Source of the DNA: Halanaerobium saccharolyticum
GTDB lineage: Bacteria > Bacillota > Halanaerobiia > Halanaerobiales > Halanaerobiaceae
DNA length: 64,000 nucleotides
Assembly (NCBI RefSeq): GCF_003053565.1
Contig: NZ_QAXS01000001.1
Span: 1-64,000, forward strand
Direction of reading: 5' to 3'
Under the pieces are notes generated by a model that was given only the letters and a program-made list of their open reading frames with translations, was not told the DNA's origin and searched no databases. The position numbers were made by a program, and so were the translations under genes. Each line of letters starts with the position of its first letter. Position 1 is the stretch's first letter. Of the stretch, positions 7,471-15,621 are shown one piece after another.

Positions 7471-8587
7471 CTTTATATTTATCGAAGTCAATAAAAAAGT
7501 CCTTCCATTTATAGCTGTCATCATCATCTTTTTCTCTATTCTTTTTATTTTCATTCTTATTTTTGCTCTGCTTTGATTTTTTCTCTTCGGAGCCGGAATC
7601 ACTCTGATCCCTGCTGTCAGCTTCTGCTGCTTTGCCGTCCATTTCTTTCTGCAGCCAGCGGCGGAAATCAGCCAGGTTGTTGATCCCGAGTTCCTTAATC
7701 GGGTTAATAAAATTATCTTCTACATATTTCAAAGAAGGCTGACCGTCTCTTTTGCGGCGGACTGCTTCTCTGATTGCAGCCAGAGCGAGCTCCTTACTTA
7801 AAGCCTGCTCACCACTGAGCCAGCTCTGAAAAGTTTTCAGCTGGGCAGTGTTGGAGGAAAAGGACCTGATTCCATAGGCCCGGGCCAGCTCCTTTGTTTC
7901 CCGATGCAGTTTATCCTGCTGCTGCAGCTTTTCGTAGGTTGTAATTTCTTCCTGATACCAGCTGTCAATAATTGCTTTCAGATAAGCATAGGCTCCCTGC
8001 AGGTGGTCGGTTGCTCCCTGTCTTTTGAGCCATTTATCAACTCGGCGCACCAGCTCTTTGAGCATTCTGGACTCAAAATCATTAAGCCAGCTTTTTATCT
8101 CTTCCCGGCGGTGAATATTTCTGCTGGCCGGGGGCAGAAAAGAAATTAAAGCAGCTGCAATTTCATTTTTGGAAGCGGAGTTGCTGTTGATCAGCTGTTT
8201 TCTGATTTCCGCTCCTGCAGTCGAGCTTTCTTCAACTACCTTTTTATTTTCAGTTTCCATTAAGACTGCTTCTAAACTTAGAAAACAGCGAAAAAAGTTA
8301 TTTTCTGCTGTCGGCTGCCGACTGATGATACCGGTTCCGGCAAGTCCTTTGAGAGCAGATTTTAAGTCTTCGATCTCCATCCCCAGTGCACCGGCTGCCA
8401 GAGGCAGTTCGATTTCAATTTCACTGGCTTCCTTCCGGTGGGTAAGCAGATAGAGCAAAACCTTTGTTTCTGTTCCGGAAAACTGGCGCAGAAACCCCTT
8501 TTCGATTAAACTGTCACCTAAAGTTAAAAGCTGCCTGCTGTCAGCTTCACTTAAGTCTACTGTTTTTCTATAAAAATTATTATCCAT
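7466..8587 (-). CDS. DnaD-like replication initiation protein
   Basis: A 373-residue protein. Residues 1-100 look like the winged-helix domain of DnaD (FSGTETKVLLYLLTHR, with predicted strand-turn-strand after it). Residues about 165-235 carry a DnaD-type C-terminal domain ending YAYLKAIIDSWYQEEITT, close to the family pattern Y-I-x-x-I-L-x-x-W. The tail is highly charged (Lys, Glu, Asp, Ser) and probably disordered. Its place just upstream of the helicase loader and helicase supports a primosome role. ATG at 8587 begins MDNNFYRKT. The stop lies inside a dispersed repeat. Confidence 0.75.
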   Translation of the reverse strand: MDNNFYRKTVDLSEADSRQLLTLGDSLIEKGFLRQFSGTETKVLLYLLTHRKEASEIEIELPLAAGALGMEIEDLKSALKGLAGTGIISRQPTAENNFFRCFLSLEAVLMETENKKVVEESSTAGAEIRKQLINSNSASKNEIAAALISFLPPASRNIHRREEIKSWLNDFESRMLKELVRRVDKWLKRQGATDHLQGAYAYLKAIIDSWYQEEITTYEKLQQQDKLHRETKELARAYGIRSFSSNTAQLKTFQSWLSGEQALSKELALAAIREAVRRKRDGQPSLKYVEDNFINPIKELGINNLADFRRWLQKEMDGKAAEADSRDQSDSGSEEKKSKQSKNKNENKKNREKDDDDSYKWKDFFIDFDKYKE

Positions 8588-8742
8588 TTGATCACCATTA
8601 ACCCTTCAAAATTTTAGCGCTTACATTTATTATATCAGATCTCAGAGATTTTTTAAGAAAAAATCCAATAAATTTCTTAACTGCAGTTAATAATTATATG
8701 TGTTATTTGACTAAAATTCAACAGGCAGGCGGGAGACTTATC

Positions 8743-8771
8743 TTGACAGCTCCCACTGCATCTGCTAATAT
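8743..8771 (+). promoter_or_regulatory. probable promoter for purB
   Basis: TTGACA (8743-8748), a 17-base spacer and TAATAT (8766-8771), 124 bases before the purB start. The -35 box lies inside an inverted pair GGGAG/CTCCC (8731-8754), which could be an operator. The rest of the 308-base gap is AT-rich, and I see no purine-riboswitch core in it. Confidence 0.6.
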
Positions 8772-8895
8772 TAAACTGAAAAAAAGAGAATAGCGAAATT
8801 ATTGGCAGATCAGCGGCTAAACTGCTGAAATATGCCTGATATTTATTTTTAAAGAAAATTAATCTAATAATGGAAAAAAGAGAGGGAGATTATTT

Positions 8896-10191
8896 ATGCT
8901 TTCAAGGTACAGCCGGGCAGAGATGGAAAATGTCTGGAGTGAGGAGAGAAAATATGAGATCTGGCTTGAAATCGAAATTGCTATTTTAAAGGCCAGAGCA
9001 GAGCTGGGAGAAATTCCAGTCAGTGCAGCTGAGAAAGTTGAGCGGGAAGCAGAGGTTGATTTAAAGCGGATTAAAGAAATTGAGGCGGAGACTCGCCATG
9101 ATATGATTGCCTTTATTGAAGGGATTTCGGAGAATTTAGGTGAGGAATCTCGTTTTATTCACGAGGGAGTAACTTCTTCTGATATTAAGGATACAGCTCG
9201 AGCAATGCAGATGCAGCAGGCCGTAGAGCTGATTTTAACAGGTTTAAAAGAGCTAAAGGAAACTCTGGCTGCAAAAGCTCTGGCTGATAAGGATACAATT
9301 ATGGTCGGCAGGACCCACGGTGTTCACGCTGAACCGATCACCTGGGGCTTAAAGGTCCTAAACTGGTATCAGGAAATTGAGCGCCAGATTACTCGCTTTG
9401 AGCAGCTGGAAGAAGTTGTGGCAGTTGGTCAGATTTCTGGGGCTGTTGGAACCTTTGCCACTATTGACCCTGCAGTTGAGGAAAGGGTTTGTGAGATTTT
9501 AGGTCTTAAAAATTCAAAAGTCAGCTCTCAGATTCTGCAGCGGGACCGTCATGCTGATTTTGTGGAAAGAATTGCCCTGGCAGCTGCTTCTATAGAAAAA
9601 TTTGCGACAGAAATTAGAAATTTACAGCGGACAGATATTCTGGAGGTTGAAGAAGGTTTCCGCAAAGGTCAGAAGGGTTCATCGGCCATGCCTCACAAAA
9701 AGAATCCAATTGTCTGTGAGCGCCTCAGCGGACTGGCCCGGGTGATTAGAGGTAATGTAGTTCCTGCACTCGAAAATGTAAGCCTCTGGCACGAGAGAGA
9801 TTTAACCCACTCTTCAGTTGAACGGGTTATTCTGCCTGACAGTGCAGTGCTGCTCGATTATATGCTGGCTAAGTTTAAGGGAGTAATGGAAGAGCTGGTA
9901 GTCAATGAAGATAATATGAAGCTTAATCTGGAAAAAACCCTGGGGCTCACCTTTTCACAGCGCTTAATGCTGGCCCTGGTCGAAAAAGGTCTGCGCCGGG
10001 AGGAAGCCTATGAGCTGGCCCAGAGAAATGCGATGACCGCCTGGGAAGAAAAGACCGATTACAGAAAATTGATTGCAGCTGACGAAGAAATTGGAGAACA
10101 TTTATCAGAGGCAGAACTTGACCAGATTTTTGACTGGCAGGCCTATTTGAAAAACATTGATCAGATTTTTAAGCGGACGGGATTAATTTAA
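8896..10191 (+). CDS. purB: adenylosuccinate lyase
   Basis: A 431-residue fumarase/aspartase-superfamily lyase acting twice in purine synthesis: it splits SAICAR to AICAR and adenylosuccinate to AMP, releasing fumarate each time. Visible motifs are the His-containing GRTHGVHAEP (about residue 139), the signature GSSAMPHKKNP with the flexible catalytic Ser loop (about residue 262), and ETRHDMIAF near the N-terminus. Length is normal. ATG at 8896 is preceded by AGAGGGAG. It is followed 188 bases later by purA on the same strand, with no obvious terminator between them. Confidence 0.97.
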   Translation: MLSRYSRAEMENVWSEERKYEIWLEIEIAILKARAELGEIPVSAAEKVEREAEVDLKRIKEIEAETRHDMIAFIEGISENLGEESRFIHEGVTSSDIKDTARAMQMQQAVELILTGLKELKETLAAKALADKDTIMVGRTHGVHAEPITWGLKVLNWYQEIERQITRFEQLEEVVAVGQISGAVGTFATIDPAVEERVCEILGLKNSKVSSQILQRDRHADFVERIALAAASIEKFATEIRNLQRTDILEVEEGFRKGQKGSSAMPHKKNPIVCERLSGLARVIRGNVVPALENVSLWHERDLTHSSVERVILPDSAVLLDYMLAKFKGVMEELVVNEDNMKLNLEKTLGLTFSQRLMLALVEKGLRREEAYELAQRNAMTAWEEKTDYRKLIAADEEIGEHLSEAELDQIFDWQAYLKNIDQIFKRTGLI

Positions 10192-10379
10192 GGATGCATA
10201 TTGGTCTGATTTTTGTTAAACTATAGTTAAGAGAGAAGAACTTAGAATTTAGTAGTGTTTCTGTTTGGGTCTTTAAGAATTTTGAAGGAAAGTAATTTCA
10301 CTAATCAATAATAGTAGTTTAAAAATAAAGAGTAGTAGTGAGAAGAATTAATCAAAGAATATGTGAGGAGAGAAATTAA

Positions 10380-11651
10380 ATGTCTAATAAGATAGTTGTT
10401 GGTGCACAGTGGGGAGACGAAGGTAAGGGTAAAATTACCGATATGCTGGCTGAGACTGCTGATTTAGTTGTCCGCTATGGTGGTGGAAATAATGCCGGGC
10501 ACACAGTAATAGTCGGTGAGGAAAAATTTGAGCTGCACTTGATTCCGTCTGGAATTTTATATGAGGATAAAAAATCTGTGCTGGGCGGAGGAGTAGTAAT
10601 TGACCCTGAAGCTATGGTTGAGGAGATGGAAGGCTTAGAAGAACGAGGAATTTCGCTGGCCAACCTTTATATTTCTGAGACTGCCCATGTGATTATGCCC
10701 TACCACAGGATGCTGGATGCCCTGGAAGAAGAGCGCAAGGGTGACAGCAAAATTGGAACTACCGGTAAAGGAATCGGCCCCTGCTATACTGATAAAACCG
10801 CCCGCCGGGGAATTAGAATTGCTGACCTGCTGGATGAAGGCAGACTGCGGGCAAAACTGGAAAAAGCACTTGATTATCATAATGTATTATTAGAAAAGGT
10901 TTATAATGCAGAGCCATTAAAAGCAGAAGAAATCATTAAAGCCTACCAGCCGTACATAGAAAAGCTGAGACCATATGTGACAAATACTTCTCTGCTGCTG
11001 AACGAAGCTCATAAAAATAATCAGAAAATATTTTTTGAAGGAGCACAGGGTACACTGCTCGACATAGATTATGGTACCTATCCCTTTGTTACTTCCTCTA
11101 ATCCAACTGCCGGGGGAGTCTGTACCGGTACTGGAATGGGCCCGACAACAATAGATGATGTTATCGGGGTTACTAAAGCTTATTTGACCAGAGTTGGAGC
11201 AGGTCCTTTCCCCACAGAACTGGAAAACGAGCAGGGAGAATACTTAAGAGATAAGGGCCATGAGTTTGGAGTAACTACAGGCCGTCCCCGCAGATGTGGC
11301 TGGCTCGATATTCCGATTTTGAAACATGCTGTTAGAGTTAACGGTTTAACCGAGATTGCACTGACCAAAATAGATGTTTTAACCGGTCTGGACGAGATTA
11401 AAGTCTGTACCGCCTATAAGCACGGGGAAGAAATTGTGGAAGAATTCCCACCGTATTTAGAAAGTGAAATTCCCTATGAGCCGGTTTACGAAAATTGGCA
11501 CGGCTGGGAAGAAGATATTACCGAAATCAGAGATTTTGAAAAACTGCCTGAAAATGCTAAAAAATATATAAAAAGAATTGAAGAACTGATCGGAATTCCG
11601 GCTAAGATTATCAGTGTTGGCCCGGGCCGGAAGCAGGCAATTATCAGATAA
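10380..11651 (+). CDS. purA: adenylosuccinate synthetase
   Basis: A 423-residue GTP-dependent enzyme making adenylosuccinate from IMP and aspartate. The N-terminal phosphate loop is GAQWGDEGKGKITD with the catalytic Asp, followed by NNAGHTV with the catalytic His. GIGPCYTDK and the base-recognition motif TKIDVLTGLD are also present. Length is typical. ATG at 10380 follows TGAGGAGAG. purB just upstream supplies the next step toward AMP and purD follows at 24 bases, forming a purine cluster. Confidence 0.97.
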   Translation: MSNKIVVGAQWGDEGKGKITDMLAETADLVVRYGGGNNAGHTVIVGEEKFELHLIPSGILYEDKKSVLGGGVVIDPEAMVEEMEGLEERGISLANLYISETAHVIMPYHRMLDALEEERKGDSKIGTTGKGIGPCYTDKTARRGIRIADLLDEGRLRAKLEKALDYHNVLLEKVYNAEPLKAEEIIKAYQPYIEKLRPYVTNTSLLLNEAHKNNQKIFFEGAQGTLLDIDYGTYPFVTSSNPTAGGVCTGTGMGPTTIDDVIGVTKAYLTRVGAGPFPTELENEQGEYLRDKGHEFGVTTGRPRRCGWLDIPILKHAVRVNGLTEIALTKIDVLTGLDEIKVCTAYKHGEEIVEEFPPYLESEIPYEPVYENWHGWEEDITEIRDFEKLPENAKKYIKRIEELIGIPAKIISVGPGRKQAIIR

Positions 11652-11674
11652 ATAAAAGATGAGGAGGATCGGTT

Positions 11675-12967
11675 ATGAAAGTTTTAATAGTGGGAAGTGG
11701 AGGTAGAGAACATGCCTTAGCCTGGAAGCTTTATCAGAGCGAAAATGTTGATAAGATTTATGCAGCTCCAGGTAATGATGGGATGTTAGAAATCGCAGAA
11801 AGAGTTGAAATAGAAGTAGATGACATTGAAGCCCTGGCAGATTTTGCCCGCGAAAATGAAATTGGGATGACTGTTGTCGGCCCCGAAGAACCACTGGTGG
11901 CAGGAATAGTTGACTATTTTGTAGAGCGTGAGCTGCCGATCTTTGGACCAAAAAAGCAGGCTGCTCTCTTAGAGGGCAGTAAAGCCTTTGCCAAAGAGAT
12001 TCTTAATAAATATAATATTCCAACTGGAGAATATGAGGTCTTTACTGATCCGGATTCTGCGCTCAACTATCTTGAAAATGCAGAATATCCGCTTGTAGTT
12101 AAGGCCAATGGTCTGGCAGGAGGTAAAGGGGTTATTGTTGCTTCCAATTATCAGAATGCCCAGGATGCAGTTTCCAGAATCATGGAGGATAAAGCCTTTG
12201 GTGATGCCGGGGACAGGATTGTGGTTGAGGTCTTCATTGAAGGAGAGGAAGTATCGATATTTGCTCTAACAGATGGCCAGACGATTCTGCCAGTAACCAG
12301 CACCAGAGAGCACAAGGCTGTCTTTGAGGGAGAAGAAGGACCAAACACCGGTGGTATGGGTTCCTATTCGCCTTCACCCTATGTGGATCAGGAGATGATG
12401 GATCAGATCTGCCGGGAAATTTTAAGACCGACCCTTCATGCTTTAAACAGTGAAGGAATCGACTACCGGGGAGTTATGCATGTTGGGATTATTTTGACTG
12501 AAAATGGACCAAAAGTAATAGATTATAATGCCCGCTTCGGTGATCCGGAAACCCAGGTTATTATGCCGCTTTTAGCAGAGGATCTGCTGGAGCTGATGCA
12601 GATGACAAACGATGTAGAATTAAAATACAAAAAAGAGATTGATGTTTACGGCAGTGATGCAGTCTGTGTAATCCTGGCATCTGCCGGCTATCCTTTAACT
12701 TACGAAACAGGTCATGAGATTAAAGGCTTGGAAAATCTCAAACACCATGATGATTTAATTGTTTTTCATTCCGGCACCCGCCTGGAGGACGGTAAATATT
12801 ATACTGATGGCGGCAGAGTTATCGGGATGACAGCAGTAGGTGAGGGAATTTTAAGTGTAATTGATTCTGTATACGATTATATTAACGAGGTAGAATTTAA
12901 GGATATGCACTACAGAACAGATATTGGTTTTTCTATCTCCGATGTGCCTGAGGCCGCTGTGGAGTAA
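11675..12967 (+). CDS. purD: phosphoribosylamine-glycine ligase (GAR synthetase)
   Basis: A 430-residue ATP-grasp enzyme joining glycine to phosphoribosylamine in de novo purine synthesis. It opens MKVLIVGSGGREHALAWKL, the usual N-terminal nucleotide-binding fold. The ATP-grasp part has KANGLAGGKGV (about residue 145), GEEVSIFALTDG, PNTGGMGSYSP and a metal-site RFGDPETQ. Length and order are normal. GGAGGATCGG lies just upstream of ATG 11675, and purA ends 24 bases before, so the two are probably co-transcribed. A dispersed repeat follows the stop after 8 bases. Confidence 0.97.
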   Translation: MKVLIVGSGGREHALAWKLYQSENVDKIYAAPGNDGMLEIAERVEIEVDDIEALADFARENEIGMTVVGPEEPLVAGIVDYFVERELPIFGPKKQAALLEGSKAFAKEILNKYNIPTGEYEVFTDPDSALNYLENAEYPLVVKANGLAGGKGVIVASNYQNAQDAVSRIMEDKAFGDAGDRIVVEVFIEGEEVSIFALTDGQTILPVTSTREHKAVFEGEEGPNTGGMGSYSPSPYVDQEMMDQICREILRPTLHALNSEGIDYRGVMHVGIILTENGPKVIDYNARFGDPETQVIMPLLAEDLLELMQMTNDVELKYKKEIDVYGSDAVCVILASAGYPLTYETGHEIKGLENLKHHDDLIVFHSGTRLEDGKYYTDGGRVIGMTAVGEGILSVIDSVYDYINEVEFKDMHYRTDIGFSISDVPEAAVE

Positions 12968-12975
12968 TTTAATAA

Positions 12976-13016
12976 TGTGCATGCACCGGGAACTTGTCGC
13001 TTAAAGTCGAATTATG
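12976..13016 (+). repeat. dispersed intergenic repeat, copy R4
   Basis: Reads GTGCATGCACCGGGAAC, then TTGTCGCTTAAAGTCGAATTATG. It shares GCACCGGGAAC with R1a and R2, and TGTCG plus a TTATG end with the R7/R9 form. Confidence 0.6.
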
Positions 13017-13031
13017 CGAGCGAAATATTGC

Positions 13032-13060
13032 TTGCATTTAGCTCTTGAAGCCGGTATAAT
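13032..13060 (+). promoter_or_regulatory. probable promoter for cysE
   Basis: TTGCAT (13032-13037), a 17-base spacer and TATAAT (13055-13060). It lies between repeat copies R4 and R5, so the cysE leader of about 107 bases contains R5. Confidence 0.55.
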
Positions 13061-13100
13061 AAACTTGAGTATGGAACTTATAATTAATTTTAATTGATTA

Positions 13101-13157
13101 TTCGACAGGAAACTTCAAAAACTTACATGCACCGGGTGCATGTCGGTTTTAGTCGGA
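13101..13157 (+). repeat. dispersed intergenic repeat, copy R5 (palindromic core)
   Basis: The core ACATGCACCGGGTGCATGT (13125-13143) is a perfect 9+1+9 palindrome, followed by CGGTTTTAGTCGGA and preceded by TTCGACAGGAAAC. It lies in the leader of cysE and would form a hairpin 32 bases before the start codon. Confidence 0.6.
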
Positions 13158-13174
13158 TTCAGGGGGTAAAATTT

Positions 13175-13831
13175 ATGTTTAAAAGATTAAAATGCGATAT
13201 TAACGCAGTTTTTGATAGAGATCCGGCAGCGGATAATCTGCTGGAGGTAATTTTGGCCTATTCAGGTCTGCACGCACTGCTCTTTCATCGCTTTTCGCAC
13301 TGGTTCTACAGTAAGGGGTTAAGAACTATTCCCAGGCTGATCTCCCAGCTGGCCCGCTTTTTGACCGGGATTGAGATTCATCCCGGAGCAGAAATTGGCT
13401 GTGGTTTTTTTATTGATCACGGTATGGGAGTCGTAGTCGGCGAAACAACAGAGATTGGAGATAATGTAACTCTTTATCAGGGTGTTACTCTTGGTGGTAC
13501 AGGTAAAGAGCGGGGTAAACGTCACCCTACGATTGGCAATAATGTTGTCGTTGGAGCAGGAGCCAAAGTTCTCGGCTCAATTACAATTGGTGATGATGCC
13601 AAAATTGGTGCCGGCTCAGTTGTCCTAAAAGATGTGGAAGAAAATTCTACAGTTGTCGGTATTCCCGGTCGAGTTGTGAGCCGTGATGGCCGCAGAGTCC
13701 ATCCGGAAAGAGATTTGGAGCATGCCGATCTTCCGGATCCAATTAGAGATAAGCTGCTGGAATTAGAAGAAGATTTTTTAAAGCTAAAAAAAGAGATTTT
13801 AACCAAAGATTCATTTGAAGATGTCGGTTAA
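13175..13831 (+). CDS. cysE: serine O-acetyltransferase
   Basis: Transfers acetyl from acetyl-CoA to serine, giving O-acetylserine for cysteine synthesis. After an N-terminal helical part, residues about 60-180 form a left-handed beta-helix of hexapeptide repeats: [35 protein letters not shown], then [14 protein letters not shown]. His of IDHGMG and the [12 protein letters not shown] loop are the known active-site elements. ATG at 13175 with AGGGGG upstream is preferred over an earlier ATG at 13094 whose extra 27 codons only read through repeat R5. cysK lies about 9 kb away on the other strand. Confidence 0.93.
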   Translation: MFKRLKCDINAVFDRDPAADNLLEVILAYSGLHALLFHRFSHWFYSKGLRTIPRLISQLARFLTGIEIHPGAEIGCGFFIDHGMGVVVGETTEIGDNVTLYQGVTLGGTGKERGKRHPTIGNNVVVGAGAKVLGSITIGDDAKIGAGSVVLKDVEENSTVVGIPGRVVSRDGRRVHPERDLEHADLPDPIRDKLLELEEDFLKLKKEILTKDSFEDVG

Positions 13832-13864
13832 AATTCACTTTATAAAAATTTAATAGAATGATTA

Positions 13865-13901
13865 CAGGTGGCAGTTTCCTTCCGGGAGCTGTCATTTTTT
13901 T
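13865..13901 (+). terminator. terminator after cysE
   Basis: Stem GGCAGTTTCC/GGGAGCTGTC with a short loop, counting G-T pairs, followed by ATTTTTTTC. Confidence 0.65.
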
Positions 13902-13991
13902 CTTGCTGTGATATAATAGAGATGTGAAATTAAAATTTAATTATAAAGCAAAATAAATCTCTACTTTCTACCAGCCAGAAGGAGGATCAGA

Positions 13992-15269
13992 ATGGGCATC
14001 AAAAAAATTAAAGTTTCCAATTTTAAGAGCTTTAAAGAACTTGAAATTGATTTAAATCAATTTAATGTTTTAGTAGGGGCCAATGCAGCCGGAAAATCGA
14101 GTTTTATTCAGATATTTGATTTCATTAGGGATATAATTAAAAGTGGTTTGAGCAATGCAATTTCCATGCAGGGTGGGGTAGAATATTTGCGAAATATAAA
14201 TATTGGAGATCAGCAGCCGCTTTACATGGAGATAATTTTTGATCGCCCCAATATCCAGAAAATTGAAAAAGAAAGCGAGGATAATATTCTCTTTAGAGAG
14301 GCTTACGAGAGTAGATATCAGTTCAAAATTGATTTTAATGGCGAAGATTTCAAAGTGGTAGAGGATCAGTTAACCTTAAAATTTAAATATTATCAAATTA
14401 AAAAGCAAAATAGAATAGCAGAAAAGAAAAAAGAAGAAAAGGAAATGGGAGAAATCGTCCTAACTTTATTGAAAGAAAATAATGGTCTAGAGATCAAGAT
14501 TAATAAAGACACCTTAAAAACTGATCAGATTAAAGTTACAAAGGATAATATATTACCGTCATTTTTAGAAGAAATTAAGCTTTCAGATAGGGAATTGATT
14601 TTAGAAACTCCATTTGCTTTTATTGTTGAGCGTTCAATTAAAGAAATTTTAGGTGGGATTTCGATTTATAATATTAATCCTTTACTATCCAAAAAAGCAA
14701 CTCCAATAACTGGTAAGGCAGAATTAGAAGAAGATGGAGAAAATCTGGCTATAGTATTGAAAAATATAATCGAAGATCAAGCTAAAGCCAGGAAATTTTC
14801 TAATATTGTCAAAGATATACTTCCCTTTGTTGAAAATATTGATATAGAAAAATTTGCAGATAAATCTTTGCTTTTCAAACTTAAAGAAGAATATTCTAAA
14901 AAAGATTATATTCCAGCTTCGATTCTTTCTGATGGAACAATCAGCACAATAGCGTTGATAATTGCCCTTTATTTTGAAGATAAAAAAATTGCAATTATAG
15001 AAGAACCGGAAAGGAATATTCATCCTCACTTAATTTCAAAACTGGTGGATATGTTTATTGATGCTTCAAAAAAGAAACAAATTCTAATCACCACCCATAA
15101 TCCAGAGCTGATTAAATATATTGATTTAGATGATTTATTTTTAGTTCATCGTGATCAGGAAGGTTTTTCTAAGATTAGCAAACCGGTAGAAAAAGAAGAA
15201 GTTCGGGTATTCCTGGAAAATGATATGGGAATTGATGATTTATACATCCAAAATTTACTGGAGGTGTAA
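13992..15269 (+). CDS. AAA ATPase of the OLD/RecF-like type, probable defence protein
   Basis: A 425-residue ABC-type ATPase. Residues 1-70 have the SMC-like start IKVSNFKSFKELEIDL and Walker A GANAAGKSS. The middle is a variable helical region. The C-terminal part has a signature-like SDGTISTIALIIAL, Walker B IAIIEEPERNIHP and TTHNPELIKY with the switch His. Such ATPases with a TOPRIM-like partner form phage-defence modules (OLD, PARIS-like), and here a broken TOPRIM-like gene follows after 2 bases. It ends in its own short C-terminal region without a TOPRIM domain, so it depends on the partner. Sequence is more AT-rich than the purine genes upstream, suggesting transfer. Confidence 0.7.
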   Translation: MGIKKIKVSNFKSFKELEIDLNQFNVLVGANAAGKSSFIQIFDFIRDIIKSGLSNAISMQGGVEYLRNINIGDQQPLYMEIIFDRPNIQKIEKESEDNILFREAYESRYQFKIDFNGEDFKVVEDQLTLKFKYYQIKKQNRIAEKKKEEKEMGEIVLTLLKENNGLEIKINKDTLKTDQIKVTKDNILPSFLEEIKLSDRELILETPFAFIVERSIKEILGGISIYNINPLLSKKATPITGKAELEEDGENLAIVLKNIIEDQAKARKFSNIVKDILPFVENIDIEKFADKSLLFKLKEEYSKKDYIPASILSDGTISTIALIIALYFEDKKIAIIEEPERNIHPHLISKLVDMFIDASKKKQILITTHNPELIKYIDLDDLFLVHRDQEGFSKISKPVEKEEVRVFLENDMGIDDLYIQNLLEV

Positions 15270-15271
15270 TC

Positions 15272-15606
15272 TTGCATAAGCGGCTGTATATACTGGTGGA
15301 AGGGAATGATGATGAAAGATTTTTCAAAAAATTATTGTGGTTATCAAAGAGATTGAAAGTTGGTATCTTGCCGGACTGGACCAGGAAACAAGCTCAGCTA
15401 TCGGGGTTCAGAATTTTGAAAGAACAGATCATTTATTTAAAGAAGATTTTAATGATTTATTAGAGTCGGTTTATGATTCCAGGATTGATTTTATGTGGGA
15501 GATAATAAAAGTATTCTCGCTTAAAACTGCAGCTAAAAAGAACAGCTCACTTAATTATTTTCTGAATAATTTTGTTGATAGAGATCTACTCGATAAAAAA
15601 ATATAA
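15272..15606 (+). pseudogene. DUF4276/TOPRIM-like partner of the ATPase, internally deleted
   Basis: Starts at TTG 15272 after GGAGGTG with HKRLYILVEGNDDERFFKK, the beginning of a TOPRIM-like DUF4276 protein whose VEG-x-D-E motif is the first acidic site. After about 22 codons the matching frame is lost. The next frame resumes at about 15339 with VVIKEIESWYLAGLD, which resembles the middle of the same family, and runs to the stop at 15606. Roughly the central third of such a protein seems to be missing at about 15325-15340, and the joint is out of frame. The active site cannot form, so the module is probably dead. Confidence 0.7.
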
Positions 15607-15621
15607 TGGGAAGTGAAGCTA

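Noticed and set aside
8588-8895. Purine riboswitch before purB
   Set aside because: No recognisable aptamer core was found; only a promoter and a short inverted pair.
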